Under the pieces are notes generated by a model. It had not been told where the DNA came from, made no database searches, and worked only from the letters and a program-made list of their open reading frames with translations. This document shows positions 8,221-17,963 of a DNA stretch of 33,500 nt, piece by piece. The position numbers and the translations under genes were made by a program. This DNA comes from Nitrosarchaeum sp. (lineage in GTDB: Archaea > Thermoproteota > Nitrososphaeria > Nitrososphaerales > Nitrosopumilaceae), in NCBI GenBank assembly GCA_016844465.1, contig JAERMO010000001.1, forward strand, positions 1 through 33,500. The letters are read 5' to 3'. Each line of letters begins with the position of its first letter. Within the stretch, counting starts at the first letter, position 1.

Positions 8221-9491
8221 TGAAAATAATTCAAGTTACTGATGTTGAAAAATTTGCAGCAAAAATATTGCCAAAACAATTACAAAAAAACAAGTCTATA
8301 GTAGATTCTATCTTAAAAAACGTGCAGAAAAATGGAGATTCAGCAATAAAAAAATACGAGCAAAAATTTACTGGTGTTCAGATTGCATCCTTACGTATAT
8401 CTCAAAAGGAAATAAACAATGCATTTTCCAAAGTATCAAAAAACGAAATATCTGCCATACGTCTAGCTAAATCCAGGCTAGAGAAAACTGAATCAATTGT
8501 CAAATCTGTTCTAAAAAATAAAAATATCAACACGGATGGAATTAAAATTTCAAAAAAATTTGAACCCATACAAAGTGTAGGGTGTTATGTTCCAGGTGGT
8601 TTGGCAAGATATCCAAGTTCAGTTATAATGTCTGTAATTCCTGCAAAAATAGCTGGAGTGAAAAGAATTGTAGTTGTATCTCCTCCTAATTCTGATGGAA
8701 CAATTGATTCACTAACTCTTGTAGCTGCAGATATTTGCGGCGCAAACGAAATTTACAGAGTTGGAGGAGCTCAGGCAATTGCCGCATTATCATTTGGTAC
8801 CAAATCAATATCTAGAGTAGACAAAATAGTTGGACCAGGTGGGTCATTTGTAACAATTGCCAAAACAATGGTTAGTGACAAAACAGCAATTGACATGCTT
8901 GCAGGTCCTACTGAATTAGGAATTATTGCAGATGCATCAGCAAATCCACGCTATGTTGCACTTGATCTTATCTCTCAATCAGAACACAGTACTGATACCT
9001 TTTGTTATTTGATTACAGATTCAAAAAAACTTGCAAAATCCGTAGATAAAATTATCATTGAATTATCCAATAAAATTAAAAGAAAAAATATCGTAAAAAC
9101 TAGTCTTAAACAAAATGGATTCATTGCTATTTGCAAGGATAAATCTGATATGATAAAACTTGCAAACGAATTGGCTCCTGAGCACCTGCAAATTATGACA
9201 AAAGATCCTCATACTTTTGCATCAAAAATTACATCATCAGGATTAATTCTGTTGGGAAATGATACTCCGTCATCGGCAAGTGATTATCTTTTAGGCTCAA
9301 ATCACATTTTACCTACAAACGGATTTGGTAAAACTAGAGGCTCACTCTCAGTTTTTGACTTTATCAAAATCAATACTCAGGTATCTGCTTCAAAATCAGT
9401 TTTGTCAAAAATTTCAAAATATATGGAAATATTTACCAACGCAGAAGGACTTCCAAATCATTATGAAGCAGTTAGAGGTAGAATGAAATGA
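8217..9491 (+). CDS. hisD: Histidinol dehydrogenase
   Basis: GCYVPGGLARYPSSVIMSVIPAKIAGVKRIVVVSPP, GGAQAIAALSFGT, GPGGSFVTIAK, LAPEHLQI. Start could be TTG 8217 or ATG 8220. Confidence 0.95.
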   Translation: MMKIIQVTDVEKFAAKILPKQLQKNKSIVDSILKNVQKNGDSAIKKYEQKFTGVQIASLRISQKEINNAFSKVSKNEISAIRLAKSRLEKTESIVKSVLKNKNINTDGIKISKKFEPIQSVGCYVPGGLARYPSSVIMSVIPAKIAGVKRIVVVSPPNSDGTIDSLTLVAADICGANEIYRVGGAQAIAALSFGTKSISRVDKIVGPGGSFVTIAKTMVSDKTAIDMLAGPTELGIIADASANPRYVALDLISQSEHSTDTFCYLITDSKKLAKSVDKIIIELSNKIKRKNIVKTSLKQNGFIAICKDKSDMIKLANELAPEHLQIMTKDPHTFASKITSSGLILLGNDTPSSASDYLLGSNHILPTNGFGKTRGSLSVFDFIKINTQVSASKSVLSKISKYMEIFTNAEGLPNHYEAVRGRMK

Positions 9492-10558
9492 AAAATGATT
9501 GGTTCGAAAAAAAAATCAAAGAATTTTCTTCAATTGGAGGATATCAAAAACCAGAACTAATTCCTGATGCATTAAAACTTGATTCTAATGAAAACTATGT
9601 AATTTCTAAACAATTTCAACAAGATATAATTACAAATGCTCAAAAAAATTCTGATGTCAGGGAATATCCTCTAGGTGGGATAGAACGTCTAATTGATCAA
9701 TTATCAAAATTTCTTGACGTACCATCTTCTATGATTGGAGTTGGAAACGGTTCTGACCAAATACTGGATTTGATACTTTCAAATTTTGCATCAAAACACA
9801 CCAAAGTCCTTACATCAAATCCAACCTTTGGATTTTTTGAAGAAAGATGTAAGTTATATTCAATTCCAATGATTGCAATTCCTTTCTCAAGTGATATGAA
9901 ATTAGACATTAAAGAATTTTTTAACCAGTCAAAAGATGCTGATATCTTGTATCTTGATTCTCCAAACAATCCGACTGGTTTTCAGTTTAATAAAAATGAG
10001 TTAGAAAAATTAGTAAATTCTTTTGATGGGATGGTAATTATTGATGAAGCATATGGTGAATTTGGAGATTATTCTCTGGCTGATATGGTAAAATCGCAAG
10101 AAAATCTAATTGTTGTGCAAACACTCTCAAAATCATTTGGCTTAGCTGGACTAAGATTAGGATATTTCATTGCAAATAAAAAATTCACAGATGCGTTTAA
10201 TCAAGTCTTACAATATCCATATCCAGTTAGCACACTTACAATTGAATCAGGAATTCTAGCTCTGAAGCAATCTGATCAAATGAAAGATGCCGTTGAAATA
10301 ATCAAAGAAGAGCGGCAAAGAATTATTGAAAACCTTAGAAAGTATGACACCTTTGAAGTCTTTGATTCCAAGGCTAATTTTGTGCTCTTTGATGCTCACG
10401 GTTCTTACAAAAGAGTCTATGATGCACTTGCCGAACAAGGTATATCGATTAGAAAATTAGGAAAAATTGGAAAACACGGAGGCTGTCTCAGGGTTACAGT
10501 TGGAACAAAAGAAATGAATTCCAAATTCTTGCTTGCAATTCGTGATTTGTTAGGATAA
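9488..10558 (+). CDS. hisC: Histidinol-phosphate aminotransferase
   Basis: KLDSNENY, YLDSPNNPTGFQ, VIIDEAYGEF, QTLSKSFGLAGLRLGYFIAN; 4-nt ATGA overlap with hisD. Confidence 0.93.
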   Translation: MKNDWFEKKIKEFSSIGGYQKPELIPDALKLDSNENYVISKQFQQDIITNAQKNSDVREYPLGGIERLIDQLSKFLDVPSSMIGVGNGSDQILDLILSNFASKHTKVLTSNPTFGFFEERCKLYSIPMIAIPFSSDMKLDIKEFFNQSKDADILYLDSPNNPTGFQFNKNELEKLVNSFDGMVIIDEAYGEFGDYSLADMVKSQENLIVVQTLSKSFGLAGLRLGYFIANKKFTDAFNQVLQYPYPVSTLTIESGILALKQSDQMKDAVEIIKEERQRIIENLRKYDTFEVFDSKANFVLFDAHGSYKRVYDALAEQGISIRKLGKIGKHGGCLRVTVGTKEMNSKFLLAIRDLLG

Positions 10559-11529
10559 TGTTAAGAAAAAAGCAATCAGGAATCTACATGGATGATTCTG
10601 TTTCAAATGATCTATTCTCTTCAGATGGAATTATCTTTGATTGCGATGGCGTTTTAATAGATGTTGCAAAGTCTTATGATCTCACAATAAAGAAAACAAC
10701 AGAATATGTTTTAGAAAAATTTTCTCAAATCACTGACAGTATTGAAATTGACTCAAAAATTATTGATGGATTCAAATCAACTGGTGGATTTAATGATGAG
10801 GTTGATGTGACATACGCTTCAATTCTATCTATAATATCTGCAAAAAAATTAAACAAAAAACAAGATCAATTCATCTTTGATGTAATATCTAATGCAGATT
10901 CTTCAGGAATTGTGTCTGTAGAAAAATATCTCAAGGGACTTGTTGATATTAGTGACATAAAAAATAAATTATCATATCCTGGAACCCACCATGAAAATCC
11001 GTTATACCAAATCTTTGATCAAATTTTTTATGGCCCAGAGTTATACAACAAACTCTTTAAACGCCAATCTAAATTTTCAGAGCCTGGCCTGATAAAAAAT
11101 GATATAGTTTTGGTAAATTATTCTCTAGTTAAAAAACTCGAAAAAAAATTTATTTCAAAAATCTCGATTGTAACTGGACGGGGAAAAGAATCAGCCAGAT
11201 ACTCTCTTGACAAATTATTAGAAAAATTTGATCTAACCCATTCTGTATTCTTGGAAGATGAGCCAAGGGAAATGGCAAAACCTAATCCTGAATCACTGAT
11301 TCGCTCAATCAGAGGTATGAACAGTAATCATTGCATTTACGTTGGAGATTCAATGGAAGATTTTATCATGGCAAAAAAGGCTACCGCGCAAGGCTACAAA
11401 ACCACTTTTTGCGGAATTATTGGAACCAGCAAAAACCCTCAAAAAAAATTAGAGTTATTTCAGCGTAATGGGGCTACATTGGTCTTGGAATCTATTAATT
11501 CTCTTCCGAATATCTTAAATTTAGATTAA
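10558..11529 (+). CDS. HAD-superfamily (subfamily IA) phosphatase in the his operon; candidate histidinol-phosphatase
   Basis: HAD motifs: [11 protein letters not shown] (I), IVTGRG (II), EMAKPNP (III), [12 protein letters not shown] (IV). Lies between hisC and hisB with a 1-nt stop/start overlap with hisC. Confidence 0.85.
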   Translation: MLRKKQSGIYMDDSVSNDLFSSDGIIFDCDGVLIDVAKSYDLTIKKTTEYVLEKFSQITDSIEIDSKIIDGFKSTGGFNDEVDVTYASILSIISAKKLNKKQDQFIFDVISNADSSGIVSVEKYLKGLVDISDIKNKLSYPGTHHENPLYQIFDQIFYGPELYNKLFKRQSKFSEPGLIKNDIVLVNYSLVKKLEKKFISKISIVTGRGKESARYSLDKLLEKFDLTHSVFLEDEPREMAKPNPESLIRSIRGMNSNHCIYVGDSMEDFIMAKKATAQGYKTTFCGIIGTSKNPQKKLELFQRNGATLVLESINSLPNILNLD

Positions 11530-11546
11530 GACAAAGCAGATCTTCT

Positions 11547-12143
11547 GTGAAAAATATGACTCCAAGAAAAAGTTCCATAAACCGCAGTACAAAAGAAACC
11601 AACGTATCTGTATCTGTTAATCTGGACGGATCTGGAAAAACTGTAATTAATACAGGAATTAATTTTCTCGATCATCTGATCACAGCCTTTGGAAAACATG
11701 GAATGATGGATCTTAAAGTTGAGGCAAAATCAAATGATAACATTGAACATCACTTGATTGAAGATACTGCAATTACTTTGGGTTTGGCCATTGACAAAGC
11801 TTTGGGAACTAGAAGCGGCATCACCAGATTCAGCTATGCATCCGTACCGATGGATGAATCTCTAGCCGAAGCTTCAGTTGATCTAGTCAAAAGACCTTTC
11901 TGGAAATTAGTATTATCAATTAAAAGAAATAATATTGAAGATATTTCAAAAGAAGACCTAGAGCATTTTTTCCAGTCGCTGCTTCAAAATCTAAACAGCT
12001 GTGTACACCTTACTGTAAAGTATGGTGACAATGATCATCACAAAGTTGAAGCTGCTATAAAATCACTTGCAGTAGCATTTAGAATTGCGTCTTCATATGA
12101 TAAAAAACAAAAAGGAATTCCAAGTACAAAAGGTTCAATGTAA
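11547..12143 (+). CDS. hisB: Imidazoleglycerol-phosphate dehydratase
   Basis: [66 protein letters not shown] 11547 or ATG 11556 start. Confidence 0.95.
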   Translation: MKNMTPRKSSINRSTKETNVSVSVNLDGSGKTVINTGINFLDHLITAFGKHGMMDLKVEAKSNDNIEHHLIEDTAITLGLAIDKALGTRSGITRFSYASVPMDESLAEASVDLVKRPFWKLVLSIKRNNIEDISKEDLEHFFQSLLQNLNSCVHLTVKYGDNDHHKVEAAIKSLAVAFRIASSYDKKQKGIPSTKGSM

Positions 12144-12752
12144 ATGGTAAATCTGGCAATCTTTGATTATGGAGCTGGAAATATTTTCAGCCTAAAGAAT
12201 TCACTTGAAAAATCAGGAGCTACAGTAGATGTAATTACTAGTTTTGACAAGCCAAATATCTATTCTGGATTATTACTTCCCGGAGTCGGAAATTTTGATC
12301 CTGCAGTAAAAAGCATCCGCCAATACTCTAAAACTGATTTTAAAGATTTTGTCAAAGACAGTACTCCTGTTTTAGGAATTTGTCTTGGATTGGAAATGTT
12401 TTTTGAAAAAAGTGAAGAAGGCCATGAAAAAGGATTAAGTGTAATCGATGGTGAGGTAATTATTCTTCCACCATCAATGAAGGTACCACACATGGGGTGG
12501 AATAATTTGGAAATAAAAAAATCTGGAAAAATACTAGAAGGAGTAAAAGATGGCTCTTGGGTTTATTTTGTCCATTCTTATCGTGTAAAACCTGTTAATG
12601 ATGATATAATTACAGCAGAATCTGACTATGGAATAAAGGTGCCTGCAGTAATTGAACAAAACAACTTTTTTGGAACTCAATTTCATCCAGAAAAATCTAG
12701 CAAAGTTGGAAAAATCATAATCGAAAACTTTCTTGCAGTGTGTAAAAAATGA
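12144..12752 (+). CDS. hisH: Imidazole glycerol phosphate synthase subunit HisH
   Basis: FDYGAGNIFSLKNSLEKSGA, PVLGICLGLEMFFEKSEEG, FFGTQFHPEKSSKVG (class I glutamine amidotransferase). Confidence 0.95.
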   Translation: MVNLAIFDYGAGNIFSLKNSLEKSGATVDVITSFDKPNIYSGLLLPGVGNFDPAVKSIRQYSKTDFKDFVKDSTPVLGICLGLEMFFEKSEEGHEKGLSVIDGEVIILPPSMKVPHMGWNNLEIKKSGKILEGVKDGSWVYFVHSYRVKPVNDDIITAESDYGIKVPAVIEQNNFFGTQFHPEKSSKVGKIIIENFLAVCKK

Positions 12753-13456
12753 AAATTATTCCTGCAATTGATCTAATGAATGGACAAGTGGTGCGACTTT
12801 ACAAGGGAGACCCAAACCAAAAAACTGTGTATGGTGACAATCCAATTGAGATTGCTAAAAGATGGGAGTCAAATGGGGCAGATATGCTACATTTAGTAGA
12901 TCTCGATGCAACTCTGGGAATGGGTTCAAATCTATTACTGATTAAAAAAATTATCAAAGAAATTTCAATTCCAATTCAGGTTGCTGGTGGATTGCGAGAC
13001 GAATCAGTTATAGTTGATATGGCAAAAATCTCTAGTAGAGTGGTTTTGGGAACTTTGGCATTCAAAGATAAACTCACATTGAAAAAATTATTGTCAAATT
13101 TAGGATCTCAGAAAATTGTAATTTCAGTTGATCACAAAGACGGTAAAATAGTAATAAATGGATGGCAAAAAAGAACCGGAATTAAACTAATTGAGGCAAT
13201 GCAAGAATTCATTGCCATGGGATTTTCAGAATTTTTGCTAACAAATGTTAGTCGCGATGGCACGTTAGAGGGACCGGATTTAAAATTTTTAGAGCAAGCT
13301 TGTCAATTACACAATGCAAACGTAATTGCAAGTGGTGGAATTTCAAATATAACTGATATCAAGAGTGTAAAACAAAAAAATGCGTTTGGAGTAATATTGG
13401 GCAAAGCACTTTATGAGAATAAAATTTCAATTGAGGAGGCAAAAAAACTTTCATGA
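12749..13456 (+). CDS. hisA: Phosphoribosylformimino-5-aminoimidazole carboxamide ribotide isomerase
   Basis: [49 protein letters not shown] overlap with hisH. Confidence 0.94.
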   Translation: MKIIPAIDLMNGQVVRLYKGDPNQKTVYGDNPIEIAKRWESNGADMLHLVDLDATLGMGSNLLLIKKIIKEISIPIQVAGGLRDESVIVDMAKISSRVVLGTLAFKDKLTLKKLLSNLGSQKIVISVDHKDGKIVINGWQKRTGIKLIEAMQEFIAMGFSEFLLTNVSRDGTLEGPDLKFLEQACQLHNANVIASGGISNITDIKSVKQKNAFGVILGKALYENKISIEEAKKLS

Positions 13457-14256
13457 CTCTAACTAAAAGAATTATTCCCTGCCTTGATGTAAAAAACGGT
13501 AGAGTAGTAAAAGGCCTTCACTTTGAATCAATTAAAGATGCAGGGGATCCTGTAGAATTGGCTGCAAAGTATAGTAATGAGGGAGCAGACGAATTGGTAT
13601 TTTTAGACATTACTGCATCTGATGAACAAAGAGAAACAATCAAGGATCTGGTTAGAAAAGTTGCTACAGTAATAGATATTCCATTTACAGTCGGCGGCGG
13701 TGTGAAATCTCTGGAAGATGCTCGAAATATACTGCTTAATGGAGCTGACAAGGTTGGTATTAACACTGGTGCCATAAAAAATCCACGAGTAATTACTGAA
13801 TTAATGCAATTATTTGGACGACAATGTGTTGTAGTTGCAATTGATGCAAAAAAGAATTTTGATCTAAAAAATGACGTAAATATTTTTTCTGAGAATGGAG
13901 GAGAATTTTGGTTTGAGGTCTTCATTTATGGTGGTAAAGAAGCAACAGGAATTGATGCTATAAAATGGGCAAAAGAGGCTGAAAAACTAGGGGCAGGAGA
14001 AATTTTGCTAACTAGTATTGACAAAGATGGTACAAAGGATGGTTATGATATTTTGTTAACTAGGGAAATTGTTAATTCTGTGTCAATTCCGGTGATAGCT
14101 TCAGGTGGATGTGGTAAACCTGATGACATGGTAGATGTTTTTCAGAAAACAAATGTAGATGCTGCTCTAGCTGCTTCCATATTTCATTATCAGACTCATG
14201 GAGTAAATGGAGTAAAGATGCATCTTAAAGAGCGAAAAATTCCTGTAAGAATATAA
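13453..14256 (+). CDS. hisF: Imidazole glycerol phosphate synthase subunit HisF
   Basis: [72 protein letters not shown] overlap with hisA. Confidence 0.96.
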   Translation: MTLTKRIIPCLDVKNGRVVKGLHFESIKDAGDPVELAAKYSNEGADELVFLDITASDEQRETIKDLVRKVATVIDIPFTVGGGVKSLEDARNILLNGADKVGINTGAIKNPRVITELMQLFGRQCVVVAIDAKKNFDLKNDVNIFSENGGEFWFEVFIYGGKEATGIDAIKWAKEAEKLGAGEILLTSIDKDGTKDGYDILLTREIVNSVSIPVIASGGCGKPDDMVDVFQKTNVDAALAASIFHYQTHGVNGVKMHLKERKIPVRI

Positions 14257-14279
14257 GAGATATCATGTGATTTGAAATA

Positions 14280-14609
14280 TTGCAAAAATCAATTGATGAA
14301 ATAGATTTTGAAAAAGGTGATGGATTGATTCCAGTTATAGTTCAAGATGTAAATACCAAAGATGTTCTTACACTAGCTTACTCTAACAAAGAATCACTTG
14401 AACTAACTAGAAAAACTGGCAACTCTTGGTTTTGGAGTCGTTCTAGAAACAAACTCTGGATGAAGGGAGAAGAATCTGGCAACACACAAAAAGTCAAAGA
14501 AATTCTTGTGGATTGTGATTCTGATGCAATTATTTATCTTGTAGAACCATCAGGGCCTGCATGTCATACGGGCGAAAAACTTTGTTTTCACAATAATTTA
14601 ATAAAATAA
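14280..14609 (+). CDS. hisI: Phosphoribosyl-AMP cyclohydrolase
   Basis: [80 protein letters not shown] start. Confidence 0.94.
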   Translation: MQKSIDEIDFEKGDGLIPVIVQDVNTKDVLTLAYSNKESLELTRKTGNSWFWSRSRNKLWMKGEESGNTQKVKEILVDCDSDAIIYLVEPSGPACHTGEKLCFHNNLIK

Positions 14610-14610
14610 T

Positions 14611-15174
14611 TTAACATACTGGTTCAACATCTGTTCCAGGAACGATATCTTTAGTCATCTCAAAATACAAATTTGGATAGTCTGTTCCTCTGAAAACTAC
14701 TGCCCACTTTCCTGTAATATCATCTACTGAGCATATTCCTCTGACTTTGGAAATTTGAGGATCTATGTAATAATTGAACTCCGGTTTTGCTATTCCATCA
14801 AATGGTATTGTAAGATATACTGAATAATGTGTACTGTTTAACGGTCTCATAAAAGCCACTTCGCCTTTTTCATTTGCGTTTAATCCACCAATTACTAGGA
14901 AGATTTTTTCACCTATGGCGTATTTACTTCGGTCAATTTGAAAGGGGCCTGAAGTTTGCCATTCTCTTTCCTTTGGAGAATAATCCTTTTCTAAATTAAT
15001 TTTCTCAATATCATCAATTTTTTTTTGAATCTCTGAATTTTTCTCAGTAGAATTTACATCTCTATCTGGTAAATCGACTTTAATTGCATCTGGGCTTTGA
15101 TTTAGTAAAACTATAGCTAAAACAACTACAATTCCAATTACTACTGGGATGATTATAATTGGACCATTTTTCAT
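14611..15174 (-). CDS. Membrane-anchored extracytoplasmic protein of unknown function
   Basis: Single N-terminal TM helix (IIIIPVVIGIVVVLAIVLL) followed by a charged linker and soluble domain with two Cys. Confidence 0.75.
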   Translation of the reverse strand: MKNGPIIIIPVVIGIVVVLAIVLLNQSPDAIKVDLPDRDVNSTEKNSEIQKKIDDIEKINLEKDYSPKEREWQTSGPFQIDRSKYAIGEKIFLVIGGLNANEKGEVAFMRPLNSTHYSVYLTIPFDGIAKPEFNYYIDPQISKVRGICSVDDITGKWAVVFRGTDYPNLYFEMTKDIVPGTDVEPVC

Positions 15175-15293
15175 ATATCTGATCTCCTAAAAATCTCTAA
15201 AAACCTTACTGATAATTGGAAAATTCATTAAAAACTGATTATTCCAAATTTTCTTCAAAAATTCGGTTACCTTATAGTTTTATGAATACAGGT

Positions 15294-15313
15294 AAAAATA
15301 TCGGTATATTTTT
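15294..15313. promoter_or_regulatory. Inverted repeat AAAAATAT-CGGT-ATATTTTT in the thrC upstream region (TATA-like)
   Basis: 8-bp perfect arms, 4-nt spacer; TATA-like right arm. Confidence 0.4.
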
Positions 15314-15323
15314 AATTCATGAA

Positions 15324-15340
15324 GTTAAGTATTACTTAAC
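15324..15340. promoter_or_regulatory. Palindrome GTTAAGTA-T-TACTTAAC upstream of thrC, candidate operator
   Basis: 8-bp perfect arms around one central T, about 26 nt downstream of a TATA-like sequence and about 50 nt upstream of the thrC start. Confidence 0.45.
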
Positions 15341-15386
15341 TTGATATTAGGATTTTTTATGTATCTTATAAAAGGAGCAATAGATC

Positions 15387-16601
15387 TTGGCTAGAACATC
15401 ATTACAGTGCAGGGAATGCAAAAAAGAGTATGAAACTGCTTTCAAATATATCTGCGATGAGTGTTTTGGGCCGCTAGATGTAAAATATGATTTTCCTCCA
15501 ATTTCAAAAAATACATTTTCAAATCGTGAGCATACATACTGGAGATATTTTGAATTATTGCCAATAGAGCAAAAATCTAACATTGTCAGTATTGGTGCTG
15601 GAATGACACCTCTTATCAAGGCAGACAATCTTGGAGAAAAACTGGGCCTCAACAACCTCTATATCAAAAATGATTCTGTAAATCCTACATTTTCATTTAA
15701 AGACAGACCAGCTGGCGTTGCCGTGTCAAAGGCAAAGGAATTTGGTTTGTCAGCAGTTGGATGTGCATCCACTGGTAATTTGGCATCAGCAACTGCGGCC
15801 CATGCAGCAAAAGGTGGATTTTCATGTCATGTATTTGCACCAAGTAATATTGAGATGGCAAAAATTGCTCAAGCACTTTCTTATGGTGCAAACTATATTG
15901 CAGTGGATGGAACATATGATGATGCAAATAGAATAGCTGCACAAATTGGTGATAGCAAAGGAATTGGAATTGTAAATATTAACATGCGTTCCCACTATGT
16001 GGAAGGCTCCAAAACCCTTGCATATGAAGTGGCTGAACAACTTGACTGGCACGTTCCTGATCAACTCATAGTTCCAGTTGGAAGTGGTGCAATGCTAAAT
16101 GCAATTTGCAAAGGATTTGAAGAACTTGAATCAGTATCATTGCTAAACAACGTATCAAACATGCACATGATTGCAGCCCAGCCACATGGATGTGCTCCAA
16201 TAGTCGATGCATTTAAGAAAAAATCAAAGGAAGTTATTCCAGTAGAGTATCCAGATACCATTGCAAAGAGTTTGGCAATAGGTGATCCTGGAGACGGTAG
16301 ATATGTTTTGAAAAGATTGGCACAGTATAATGGATTTGCAGAGGAATGCAACAACAAGGAAATTTTAGATGCAATATTGCTTTTGGCTCGGACTGAGGGA
16401 ATATTTACAGAGCCTGCAGGAGGAGTTTCTGTGGCTATACTTCAAAAAATGGTAGAACAGGGAAAGATTGACAAAAATGACAAGGTAGTATGCTATGTTA
16501 CTGGAAACGGACTAAAGGCAACTGAATCAATAATGACAGTTTTGCAAAAACCCAAAGTAATGAAAGCAGACATTGCTCAAATATCGGCGGTAGTAAATTA
16601 A
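15387..16601 (+). CDS. thrC: Threonine synthase (PLP-dependent), with N-terminal zinc ribbon
   Basis: LQCRECKKEYETAFKYICDECFGPLDVKYDF, PTFSFKDRPAGVAVSKAKEFG, GCASTGNLASATAAHAA, LIVPVGSGAMLNAICKGFEEL; TTG start. Confidence 0.9.
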   Translation: MARTSLQCRECKKEYETAFKYICDECFGPLDVKYDFPPISKNTFSNREHTYWRYFELLPIEQKSNIVSIGAGMTPLIKADNLGEKLGLNNLYIKNDSVNPTFSFKDRPAGVAVSKAKEFGLSAVGCASTGNLASATAAHAAKGGFSCHVFAPSNIEMAKIAQALSYGANYIAVDGTYDDANRIAAQIGDSKGIGIVNINMRSHYVEGSKTLAYEVAEQLDWHVPDQLIVPVGSGAMLNAICKGFEELESVSLLNNVSNMHMIAAQPHGCAPIVDAFKKKSKEVIPVEYPDTIAKSLAIGDPGDGRYVLKRLAQYNGFAEECNNKEILDAILLLARTEGIFTEPAGGVSVAILQKMVEQGKIDKNDKVVCYVTGNGLKATESIMTVLQKPKVMKADIAQISAVVN

Positions 16602-17938
16602 TGGCAAATATTACATTTACAATTCCATCTGTATTAAATCAGGGTGGAGGAGAGAAAAAAACAGAGATTGCAGCCGACTCGCTAACTGATGCATTTGCAA
16701 AATTATCTAAAATAATGGGTGATGATTTTAAGAGAAGGGTATTGGAAAGCGATGGCACTCCACGTTCCTTAATAAATATTTACATTAATGGAAAAAATGC
16801 AAAGTTTTCTGCCGGCATGGAGACTGTTCTAAATGACGGCGATGAGGTGTATATTCTACCTGCAGTTGCTGGCGGTTCTGGAGAACTATCTGCCAAAGAA
16901 CTAGACAGGTATTCCAGGCAGGTAATGCTTGAAGAGATTGGATATGGAGGACAATTAAAACTAAAAAATGCAAAAATATGCGTTGTTGGAGTTGGGGGAT
17001 TGGGCAATCCAATTACCACCCGACTAGCGGCTATGGGTGTCGGCACTCTGCGAATTGTAGATAGAGATGTAATTGAATTATCAAACTTACATCGCCAGAC
17101 AATGTTTGATGAATCTGATGTCGGTCAAGTTAAAGTTGAAGTTGCTGCAAAGAAACTGCAAAAACTAAATCCTGATTGTAAAATAGAGGCACTAGCTATT
17201 TCAGTAAATGACTATACCGCACTTGAAGTGGTGCAAGGCTGTGATGTGGTAATTGATGCACTAGATAGCGTCAATGCAAGATATGCGTTAAACAAGGCAT
17301 GTGTAAAGTTTGGAATTCCATTTGTGACTGGCGCTGCAGTAGGAGTGTCAGGTCAGGTATTTACCATATTGCCTGGAACCAGCGCCTGCTACCATTGTAT
17401 GTTTCCTGCCCTTGATGAGGAATCAATGCCTACATGCAGTATTGAAGGAGTTCATCCATCAATACTCTCTATTGTTGGGGGAATTGAAGTTGCCGAAGCA
17501 GTCAAGGTGATTATGGGAAAAAAGCCTAGTTTGTCAGATAAAATCTTGCATATTGATATTGAAAATCTAGATTTTACCAGCACACGTACATTTAGAGCTG
17601 AAGAGTGCCCAGTATGCGGTTCTGGTAAATCACCAGAAGTGGTAAAAGAAGAATTAATTTTAGAGGAATTGTGTGGCAGAAACCGCGGTAAAAGGACATT
17701 TTCTATTACTCCCACTGGAACATTTGATCTGGATGTGCATTCAGTAATTAGTTTAGCAAAGGAAAGGGGATTCCTAGTAGAGAATCAAGGTGAATTTGGT
17801 TTGTCATTGCGAACAAATGACATTTCTGTTAGTTTTATGAAAAAAGGTTCGGCTGTTATAGTTGGACCAAAAGACGAGCAAGATGCCATATCTCTGTATA
17901 ATGATTTGCTAGGAAAAATTTCAAAACCAGCAAATTAA
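16601..17938 (+). CDS. Fusion of N-terminal MoaD/ThiS-like sulfur carrier with ThiF/MoeB/E1-like adenylyltransferase and a C-terminal ThiF-associated domain
   Basis: Ubl segment MANITFTIPSVLNQGGG...GDEVYILPAVAGG followed directly by SGELSAKELDRYSRQVMLEEIGYGGQLKLKNAKICVVGVGGLGNPITTRLAAMGVGTLRIVDRDVIELSNLHRQ; zinc motifs CYHCMF and CPVCGSG. Confidence 0.92.
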   Translation: MANITFTIPSVLNQGGGEKKTEIAADSLTDAFAKLSKIMGDDFKRRVLESDGTPRSLINIYINGKNAKFSAGMETVLNDGDEVYILPAVAGGSGELSAKELDRYSRQVMLEEIGYGGQLKLKNAKICVVGVGGLGNPITTRLAAMGVGTLRIVDRDVIELSNLHRQTMFDESDVGQVKVEVAAKKLQKLNPDCKIEALAISVNDYTALEVVQGCDVVIDALDSVNARYALNKACVKFGIPFVTGAAVGVSGQVFTILPGTSACYHCMFPALDEESMPTCSIEGVHPSILSIVGGIEVAEAVKVIMGKKPSLSDKILHIDIENLDFTSTRTFRAEECPVCGSGKSPEVVKEELILEELCGRNRGKRTFSITPTGTFDLDVHSVISLAKERGFLVENQGEFGLSLRTNDISVSFMKKGSAVIVGPKDEQDAISLYNDLLGKISKPAN

Positions 17939-17963
17939 TTATCTACTGGAATAAAATAATTTT

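Noticed and set aside
13518-13925. 135-aa minus ORF antisense to hisF
   Set aside because: hisF is unambiguous on the plus strand; the antisense ORF is Ser/Thr/Phe-rich with no domain.
15347-17715. Multiple ORFs opposite or within thrC and the Ubl-E1 gene
   Set aside because: Shadow ORFs of two strongly supported CDSs; His/Gln/Leu-rich reads reflect frame complementarity.
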